Part shown: piece after piece, positions 56,301-64,000 of the stretch
Layout of the letters: every line of letters begins with the position of its first letter
Numbering within the stretch: position 1 is the first letter of the stretch
Origin: Lineus longissimus
Lineage: Eukaryota; Nemertea; Pilidiophora; Heteronemertea; Lineidae
Assembly (NCBI RefSeq): GCF_910592395.1
Contig: NC_088326.1
Span: 13,149,001 to 13,213,000, forward strand
DNA length: 64,000 nt
Direction of reading: 5' to 3'
The notes under the pieces: model-generated
What the model was told of the DNA's origin: nothing
The model's database searches: none
What the model saw: the letters and a program-made list of their open reading frames with translations, nothing else
Translations under genes and position numbers: made by a program

Positions 56301-58904
56301 CTCCGGAAAATCGCCAAGTTCAACCAGAACCCGATCACAAAGACAGGAAAACTTGTCGCCTCCATTGACATTGAGGCCAAACCGGTTGAGACCAGTTTTG
56401 TTGATCTCTTTCGGACGCCAAACTTGAGGAAGCGATCCTTGCTGTCGTTCTATGTCTGGTGAGTGCGAGTTTCAGTTCTAAATGTTTGCTAAAACCCCAA
56501 AACCAACACTTGGTTCGTGAAAAAAAACAAGTCTTGGGGCAGATAGCCGGTGCAGCAGTTGTCCCACTGAAAATGAGTCCTGCCCTATTATATGGTGACG
56601 GATAACTAAGTATAATTGTAAAGAGAACCAGGACATTCAATACATCATTACTAAGAGCGCATACTCCTTTGTTCCAGTACACTCACTCCCAGAACATCTG
56701 TCCTACCGCAGCGGGGTAACAGTTTTAGTTGTCCCAGACTTATATTTGATTTGAATACTACCTCTCATGAACTGCTTTTTTTTCAGGTTCTCGAATAGTG
56801 CAATATACTACGGTTTGATGTTCAGCGCGAGTGGCTTCGGCTTCTCGATCTTTGTCAACCTGGCCTCAAGCGGAGCCTCCGCAGTTATAAGCTACTTCGT
56901 CGTCTACGTGTTGTTTAATAAAGTTGGGAGACGTTTCTCGATGATGGGCTCTCTCGTGTTTTCAGGTGTCGCCCTCTTTATCTGCATTCCGTTACTATAC
57001 GTTGATTGTAAGTAGATTGATTTCAAAAAGATGGCCACTGTACAAACGTTGTCGATTGGTAATCGACGGTCATTGAAACATATTATAATCTGCTTCTAAA
57101 TCACGTGTTCCCTGCTTTGACATCTTTTATCGTCTGTTTTTAGAGCATGTGTCATCTGCTCATCTGCACCAAGATCAGGTGTCATCTGCTGTAAGATTAT
57201 GTCAACTGTCCTCAGACAAAGTGTCATCTGCTTGCAGACTTTGCCATCTGTTTTTGAATGAAATGCCCTCGTCTGATTTCAAATGATGTGTCATCTGCCT
57301 TTAGATGTCATTTGCATGTACGATCTGAACCGATTTTAAAATCCTGTGGCATCTGCATTATTCAAAACATGACGTGTCATCTGCATTATTCAAAACATGA
57401 CGTGTTATCTGCATTATTCAAAACATGACGTGTCATCTGCATTATTCAAAACATGACGTGTCATCTGCATTATTCAAAACATGACGTGTCATCTGCATTA
57501 TTCAAAACATGACGTGTCATCTGCATTATTCAAAACATGACGTGTCATCTGCATTATTCAAAACATGACGTGTCATCTGCATTATTCAAAACATGACGTG
57601 TCATCTGCATTTCAACTATTACCTGTCATCTCAGATTGCGCCGTCTCCTTCCAGATTTGTGGCCACTCCTCTTAGTAGTCTCGTTCCTAGGCAAAGTGGC
57701 CAACTCGGCCGCATTTTGCGGGGGCTACCTCCACAGCTCTGAGTATTACCCAACAGTCATTAGGAGTATTGGTGTAGGCTGTGCGTCCCTGTTCGCGAGG
57801 GTTGGTGGCCTGCTGGCTCCACAGATAGCAAGACTGGTAGGTATTGGAATCCCATCTAAACCTAATGTTATATCTGAACTGGCACTTTCCATCTCATCTG
57901 TTAGATTTCTATCTAAACTATCAGTTCAGTTGAAAGAAATCGGGCAGCCGATTTTGACCCTTTTTCAATTCATTGAGCGAGTTATTTCCTTGGCTTTTTA
58001 AACCTAACTTTGAAGCATAGTTCAAGAAGCACGATGTGTGTTTATTAGAAAACGCATTAGAGTTGACCTGGCGGTTTTGTCGTCAATTCTCTTTTCATCA
58101 TCGTCGCCTTTGTTTCAGTCCACCGTGTGGCAGCCATTTCCTGCCATAATTCTGGGAACAATCGCCATCACTGCCGGGCTTTGTAATTTCTTCCTCCCAG
58201 AGACGCTCAACAAGAAACTGCCCGAGACTTTAGAAGATGGTGAGAATTTCGGAACGTAAGTTTTCTTTGTAAACCTAGACATGTGCCAATGCAGAACGAA
58301 AGTCCATCATCGGCGCCAACAACTACATGTTTTCTTTTGACCCTGCCAGAGTCTTTCAAAACCACCTATTGATTGACTCTGACCCTGCTGACCTCGATTT
58401 TTAAAAACTTTTAAAAAACGGCCATTTAAACGTTAAATCAACTGCAAACATAATCTTTCATATCACTGAGGTATATGGATAGGATATGTTGAGAAAAATC
58501 TGTACAACTATCGAAATATACGATTACTTGGAACTATTTCGGACAATCACTCTGCCACCTGCGCCACCTTGTCACAATTGCTTCGCGCTCTTTTGCATAT
58601 CGCATATAAGAGGCGCATAAAATCTCCATTACAGCGTGAAAGCCTTGACGGTTCAGCGCTGAGAATGTTTGACTGTGGATCGGCTGGTCACGGGTTCGAC
58701 TCCCGGTGAATCTGCCGCAGTATTTTTTTCTCTTCTTACTGATCTTGTTTTCTGATCATCCAAGTACAGATATCTTTTTTTCTATTTTGGAAGCTACATT
58801 GGGGTGAATATGTAAATTTCTCCTCTTTTCTTTTCAGGACGGCGGAGACTCAGTCTGATGAGGCGGGGGTTCCGTTAACAGAAAAAGAACCTGCCCTGGT
58901 CTGA
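53362..58904 (+). CDS. SLC22-type organic ion transporter (MFS), 552 aa, ten coding exons
   Basis: Polyspecific organic cation, anion or carnitine transporter of the plasma membrane. Exons: 53362-53639, 54274-54397, 54715-54818, 55342-55496, 55819-55987, 56237-56458, 56787-57007, 57655-57836, 58119-58255, 58838-58904. All have GT-AG borders, and the joined length is 1659 nt, in frame with a TGA end. Hallmarks: TM1 followed by a long Cys-bearing outer loop (exons 1-2, with S-T-L-V-D-Q before F-S-L-T-C-D-R-E-W), the MFS motif after TM2 (SDSFGRMK, where most members have SDRFGRK), P-E-S-P-R-W-L-V after TM6 (exon 6), GRR after TM8, and E-Y-Y-P-T-V-I-R-S-I-G-V-G with ARVGG in exon 8. The end is FFLPETLNKKLPET. 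About 12 membrane helices and the usual family length. The Arg to Ser change in the TM2-3 motif is unusual. Substrate not predictable. A spliced 5' UTR exon begins near 53347. Confidence 0.93.
54912..55188 (-). repeat. Dispersed repeat family E, copy 3 (inverted), in SLC22 intron 3
   Basis: On the minus strand it carries CTATAGCCAGGAAGATAAC, CACCATGCGCCGCCACTTG and GTGCATTGTTTATTGCAGTG, matching 47100-47365. Its open frame on this strand is accidental. Confidence 0.65.
55221..55307 (+). mobile_element. Pogo-like MITE end (GGTAACACGACC subfamily), in SLC22 intron 3
   Basis: AGTGGAACCCCGGTAACACG, then GGTCGCGTTACCGCGGTGGT, match 8611-8690. It ends 35 bp before exon 4, close to its splice acceptor. 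Confidence 0.6.
57349..57600 (+). repeat. 28-bp minisatellite, nine near-perfect units, in SLC22 intron 7
   Basis: The unit is TCATCTGCATTATTCAAAAC plus ATGACGTG. Each unit junction creates the palindrome ATGACGTGTCAT. Looser GTGTCATCTGC repeats precede it from about 57140, showing the seed from which it expanded. It lies 54 bp upstream of exon 8. Confidence 0.95.
58637..58720 (+). repeat. tRNA-like sequence or SINE head in the last SLC22 intron
   Basis: GGGTTCGACTCCCG forms a perfect T-arm with B box. The 5' half is a weak A box and no clean acceptor stem closes. A T-rich tail follows. A tRNA-derived SINE is more likely than a working tRNA. Confidence 0.45.
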
Positions 58905-59068
58905 TTCTCAGGGCTATAACGTTGGCGTGAAGTTAAATGATACTATAGTGAATGAAATTTCCTGAAGAATATATGATACTCAGTTTGTTGTTTGTCTTTC
59001 GTAGATGTTGGGATGACGTGCTTGATGAAACAGCCCAGTGGATATGTTTTAAATCAATGTTTTAAATC

Positions 59069-59074
59069 AATAAA
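59069..59074 (+). terminator. Polyadenylation signal of the SLC22 gene
   Basis: AATAAA lies 165 bp after the TGA, in an AT-rich 3' UTR. Confidence 0.6.
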
Positions 59075-59816
59075 TATGGTATATGAAAAAACGTGAAACC
59101 GTTTTCTTTTGGTGTTCAACGTGGCGTCATTGGGTACCTACCTCGCTTCCCCCTTCGAATGTGATGCGTGAATGTGTCAATGCTAAGACAAGCAGATGAC
59201 TGTGACGTACTAGTATTTCAACGACAGGATCGCCAACATAGTCAACTTTGAGTCCATGCACTGTCACATCTCGAATTGAGCTCGGTGAATTGAGACGCGT
59301 ATAAAGCATTGCTCTGTCCCAGTGAGAAAGGAGAGTTTGTCCTGTGACAGAGAGGACGTGTCACAACCAGTCATTGACTATGATGTTGAAACATTTGCTA
59401 GTCGCATTTGAATAGCTATGGCCAAGTCCAAATCAACAGTGTAAGAAAAAACAATGGTCCAGCCTGATTGTGACTTCGTCTCGACGTCCCCCAGTCTTAT
59501 ACATGTTATAGCGACAGGACAATATTGTCTGAGTTGGAGTATAAGGACATCATTTCTTAGCTCGCTAGTAACATCTCCAGACAATCTGAAGTTCAAAAAT
59601 TTCCATGTGCGTGGAGTTATTTTAAAGATCAATACTAATTAAGAATTTAATCAATACATTCTGAGGAAACCTATATTGAGACCTTATCAATCGATGGCCT
59701 GGATTTCATTGAGTTTTACTCTTGGATACTTGGCCAATGTCACCACGAAGCAAGAGTGACAGGCAGACTGCCGAGGGGAAGTGATAGATTAGAATTTGTC
59801 AACAGACGAAGACGCT

Positions 59817-62800
59817 ATGGCGAAACACAGAGGTGAGTAGTTTACTGTGGACTCGTCTAATTGTGTTGTTTTACGCGAGTTTGACATCGAGCAGTTTTTG
59901 CTCTGGTATCTCCAAGGTACACTGATAGGCTACGTTGTAAGGTATACTGTCGAATGAGGGACGGGGAATTCGAGCAACATGGGCCGGGAGAGACAACCTC
60001 GACTACCAGCGTCAACGCACTTGTAGGCTCCCCGGGTACTAATATGCAAGGATTCGAAGGAGCTCAGGATGATGTGCCGAGTGAAAGGCCCTGAAGCTCA
60101 GGATGGGGGCAAGGCAGCCCCTGCTATTCTTTCGCAATTTTATCCTCGTTAATTTGTAATACGGTAGATCGAAAAAAATTGGTGGCCACGTCCCCCTTTT
60201 CCCGTTTTGATAACAGTACAGTGGCTCCTCTATCCTAACATGTAGGAACTAATCATCTGTTGGGCTGTCCACTACTGTAAAATGGTCAGGGGCCGTTGCG
60301 ACTGCCATGTTTTACACATCACGTGTATTCCTATCGTTAATGTTTCTGACGACTCCTGGATGTAGAGCAAAACCGTGCGTGCAGGCCAAAATGAGAATGG
60401 TTTGTCCAAGAGCCATAAACAAGTGACTGTCTTACCCGATCACAGGTAACTCCCGTCTCCGGGGGTGACTTGCCCATAATGCACAGGACAATGCCGGGGG
60501 GGACAGCACGTGGTATTGATTTGTATCGGTCAGTTGCCCAGCAACAGTCTATTAGCGTAAATTGGCTCTTCTCTTCCCAACGCTCACCCTTCACTAAAAT
60601 TGGAAATGCTTTTCGCCAACTCTGAAGAGCTTTCTTCAAAAACATAAAGGACAATTTTCTCCTGCTCTCGTATCATTGATTGATTAAAAGTCAAGTTTAG
60701 ATTGAAAATGTTTCTCATTATTTATTAAGATCAGTGGAGTGCAACCAGTTTCTTGGAAGAGCTATTACTGCAGGATGGGAAATTCGAACGAATAGGGTTG
60801 TCGACCATGTTTCCCATAAATTTTTGATGAGGATAATCATTCAAATAACTGCATATTGTGAAGAGGTAATTTATTCACTCGTACTAATTGAGTGATGTAA
60901 CAATTGATGCTGTAATAAGGAACGATAGGCGCGAATTTGAAAGCGCTGCTTTTATGCGTTTGGTGAAAAACTGCCTTTGAAAAAGTTTTGATGCGAATGT
61001 TTTGATTTGTTTGTAGTGCATTTTCATGTACAAATGTACAGGTGTACAGGGTGACCCCAAAGAATGTCACAACTATGCAACCTGTCAAAGTAAGGCTAAG
61101 GCATGAGAGAGTCTCATCTTGTCAAGTTAGTGAGAGGCAGGGCAGGTAATCATGAAATTAGAGTGAGTGACTCGGTCACTGTTGTCAGCTGTCACAAGAA
61201 TCGTGTCCCCTCACTCTTGGCTCTCACCTCGCATGCTCTGCTCGGCCTCAGTTAGCTCCGCCACACGGCCCACAAGGCCACTGGCAATGCACGGGAAGGC
61301 CAAGGCCCCATCAACATCAATTGTACGATTTCACTGAACACTCACTCGGTAGTCAGTCAATTGGCTCTTGACTTGAGTGACAGGCCCCCAAAAGCTGCCA
61401 GTCATGTCCTTTCGGAACCAAAACCACTGTCCTCGATGCTGCCTACAGAGGTGTCCACAAAGGAAGGTTCCGCTGTATGTCTTTTGGTGTATGTTACAAT
61501 TTGCTTAAGCTCATTGAACTAATGTGTTTTTTAGGGCCCAGAACTATAGTTCATATCAGTTCAATCTGTTTATCAACATTGTTTTTGTTGACGTTGGACT
61601 TTGAGAAATCAAACACACCGATGAATTCCTTTTGTTTGGCCTAACCACGCCATTATAACAGAATAAATTCATGAAAAGTACTTAATGTTTATGTGCATAC
61701 ATTTCACAGGAGTGGCCGATTGTATACTATTTAAGAATAACAACTTTAATGGATACTTCACATTATGTCTGTCATAAAAATTTGGTAACCAAACATCTAC
61801 AAATTTTGTCAGGTTTTTGTGTTATTGGTAGTGTTTTGGTGAGCGTGCTGAGACGTTGATTCAGTTTGTGGTCTGAGGATATATCTTGAAAGATTTCTCA
61901 TGTTATTTCTTACATTGTTTCATCAAAATGTGGAGTCATCGAGGTTTGTATCAAGTTGTACATTATTAGAGTTGAGATCCAAAGCCACTATCCACTTCAC
62001 ATCTCTTCAAGGCCACTTTTCTGCTGTGACTTAGTTTTATAACACGAGGTCACTTTCTTTTTTCTTGCAGTTCACTTTGGGGAAATGCCGTCCCCAACAA
62101 AGTCTGACCCGCGTAGCTATGTGCGGATGCGACCGCCCCCCTCACCGTCCCACCGTGCCATCAAAATCGACGCAAGGAGCGCGACAATCTACACAGCTTC
62201 AACACCCAGTCGTGATGAGGTGCGGAAAGATAACTATGATCGACGATACGATCAGATGACGCAGCGCGGCTTCTGGGCGGTGTCGTATAAACCGTACAAA
62301 GGCATCGGTGACCCGTTCTACCTCGACGAGAGGAAGCTAATAATGCACGCCCTCGGACAGTGGGATGAGGTAGGGCCATTTTCACATCATTGGACTCGAC
62401 AGCTAAAGATCGTGGCAGAAAAAAGCAACTTCGTTAATCTATATGGCTTATGTTACTAGTATTTTACATGTTAGAGATCCAACTCTTCATAGTCTCCTCT
62501 CCTCTGATTACTGAGTATTAATTATTATGATCATGTTGATCAAGTATGGCTTTCAGTCACTGTTGTTATTCGCTATCAATCTTAAGATTAATTGTTTTCT
62601 TTTGTTGATGAATTCAATTAGCAGGCTGTGTTGCTGTCATCAATCACATGGTATGACATTGATTGAAAAGCTATTGATCATGATTGATACTGGTAAAGGA
62701 GCACCTTTCTTTGCTTGCTGTCACTGTAATGTCAGAGCTTGGGTAGGGATATCACTGGGGAAGAGGGTCAGCCTCATGATCGAGAAGTCTTTACAGTAGT

Positions 62801-63376
62801 AGTTACAGGGTGCCAAGCTGAACTAGGGGGCACCAGAAGCCATCAGGCTACTGACCTCAGGAGTAACATGCAAAAAGGAATTTCACTGGCTGAAGATTGA
62901 GTCATTTGGCAAGTAACCCAAAGCGTCTCCCACTGAGTGGACACACCACATAAACCTCACCCAATCAAACAGAGAGAAGATAACTACATGTCAATCAATC
63001 AATTAGTGAGATAGCTTCTCCCCTGAGAATTATCATCACGCAAATTGTGTTAAATAATTTATTCTCAGCTGGATGATAATACCGTGATTGCAAACAGGTT
63101 GACTGCACCCAGTGCAGTGTTGCATTATGAAATTACAGTGGAACCTCTCTATCAAGGACACCATCGGGACTGACAAGTGCTGTCCTTAATAGAGAGGTGT
63201 CCTGATTAGAGAGGTCAAAATGAATGTAAATGAACTATTTGGGACCGAAACTAGTGTCCTTAATAGAGAGGTGTCCTTAGTAGAGAGGTGTCCGCTAAGG
63301 GAGGTTCTACTGTATTGTATTGACTTCATTATAATTTCATCAGGTGTTGAAAGCCATTGCGATGACAATGGGATGA
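59817..63376 (+). CDS. Small gene of unknown function (115 aa, three exons)
   Basis: Exons: 59817-59832 (MAKHR, donor gtgagt), 62071-62369 (acceptor cttgcag, donor gtaggg) and 63344-63376 (acceptor catcag; ends A-M-T-M-G, TGA). The phases agree and the joined length is 348 nt. The protein is basic and Pro/Ser-rich at the N-terminus (MRPPPSPSHR), then charged and Tyr-rich (DNYDRRYDQM), with a likely folded C-terminal part (GFWAVSYKPYKGIGDPFYLD, then HALGQWDEVLKAI). There is no signal peptide, membrane helix or Cys cluster. I do not recognise the family. The tiny first exon is less certain; a Met in exon 2 (GEM) could start instead. A MITE ends 29 bp before the last acceptor. Confidence 0.65.
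59833..62070 (+). other. First intron of the small unknown gene
   Basis: No other exon seen. A pogo-like MITE end (AGAGGTGTCCACAAAGGAAGG then GCTGTA, split here for length) lies at 61438-61478. Confidence 0.4.
61438..61478 (+). mobile_element. Pogo-like MITE, end fragment
   Basis: ACAGAGGTGTCCACAAAGGA followed by AGGTTCCGCTGTA matches the right end of 63134-63314. Confidence 0.5.
63134..63314 (+). mobile_element. Pogo-like MITE, full copy (181 bp)
   Basis: Ends TACAGTGGAACCTC and GAGGTTCTACTGTA are inverted repeats starting with TA. Inside are direct repeats of CTTAATAGAGAGGTGTCCT. Shorter relatives lie at 32942-33049 and 61438-61478. Confidence 0.8.
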
Positions 63377-64000
63377 GACGATTTTGATTTACAGTTTTAT
63401 GTATTATTGAGTGAGTTTCTGATTCATCATGAGATAGACCAGTGGGCCTAATGACATTGCTTGGGTTGGATGCTTCTAACGAAATTCAACATCCTGTTCA
63501 TTTCAGTTCTTGGAGAAATTAGTTTCTCATGTCAATTCTCCGTATTTTGTGTTAATTCTTGAAGAAGGCATAACCCAGCAGATAATATCTCACTGTTTAT
63601 TTAAATGAGAATGTGTTCAAATCAACGTCATTTGAATATACAAATCAGTCATGTCTTGCATCCCTCTGTGATAAGTCGACACACAGTCTAAAACATGTAA
63701 GAGTAAATCCCACCATGATGTCAAACTTATCAAAAAAATTCAAAATTTTTCTTTTCATTTGCTGAATTAAGCATGGATAAAGTCCAGTTAAGTGTCTTGT
63801 CCAAGATTAGTGATTTTTGCTGTGTGCCAACCAAATGCAATGTGACTTATTTGTGGTGGATTAACATTGCAATTACATCGAATAACAGGAGGGGCCGTGG
63901 AGATTAAGTTGAGTAAAAAATTAGGCACAGTTTGATATGGATTATCCTGATCCAAGTAAAACATCAGGGAAGCTACATCTATACAAACTTATACATGTTA
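63377..64000. other. 3' flank of the small unknown gene to window end
   Basis: AT-rich; nothing recognised. Confidence 0.4.

Noticed and set aside
58637-58720. Functional tRNA gene in the SLC22 intron
   Set aside because: The T-arm is good but the 5' half does not fold into D and acceptor arms.

Overview
The window is nuclear DNA of an invertebrate animal. Evidence: AT-rich sequence, long introns with GT-AG borders, animal-type gene families (Cys-loop chloride channel, SLC22 transporter, TRIM protein, LRR receptors), and many short inverted-repeat elements. Family content and repeat style suggest a marine bilaterian (lophotrochozoan or invertebrate deuterostome); the sequence alone does not settle which. 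There are no bacterial operons, rRNA genes or CRISPR arrays. || Layout. 1-22.6 kb: the 3' part of one glycine/glutamate-receptor-like Cys-loop anion channel gene on the + strand. It has two tandem versions of the 83-nt Cys-loop exon, three tandem versions of the next ligand-site exon (135, 144, 138 nt), and a triplicated 39-bp unit that repeats the 5' splice site at the end of the M2 exon. 23-27.8 kb: intergenic DNA with several TGACGTCA palindromes, two inverted-repeat elements and a 46/92-bp tandem array. 27.8-32.6 kb: two divergently transcribed LRR cell-surface receptor genes, with a stop-interrupted SLC35G/EamA-like transporter fragment between them. 34.6-37.1 kb: a three-exon gene (minus strand) for a secreted peptide with eight cysteines; a 68-bp minisatellite lies just upstream of its start. 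43.0-44.1 kb: an intronless Anp1/Mnn9-type glycosyltransferase. 45.1-46.0 kb: a lysine-rich protein of unknown function. 49.4-50.5 kb: the RING/B-box/coiled-coil exon of a TRIM protein. 53.3-58.9 kb: a complete ten-coding-exon SLC22-type organic ion transporter (552 aa). 59.8-63.4 kb: a small three-exon gene of unknown function. || How the parts relate. Apart from the LRR pair, the genes look like unrelated neighbours. The most notable locus is the channel gene, where exon duplication and splice-site duplication affect the parts of the protein that bind ligand (loop B, loop F, start of loop C) and that couple binding to gating (Cys-loop, M2-M3 linker). A 41-nt intronic segment just downstream of each Cys-loop exon is better conserved between the copies than the exons are, so it may control their alternative splicing. 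At least six dispersed repeat families recur, often in introns or beside splice sites.
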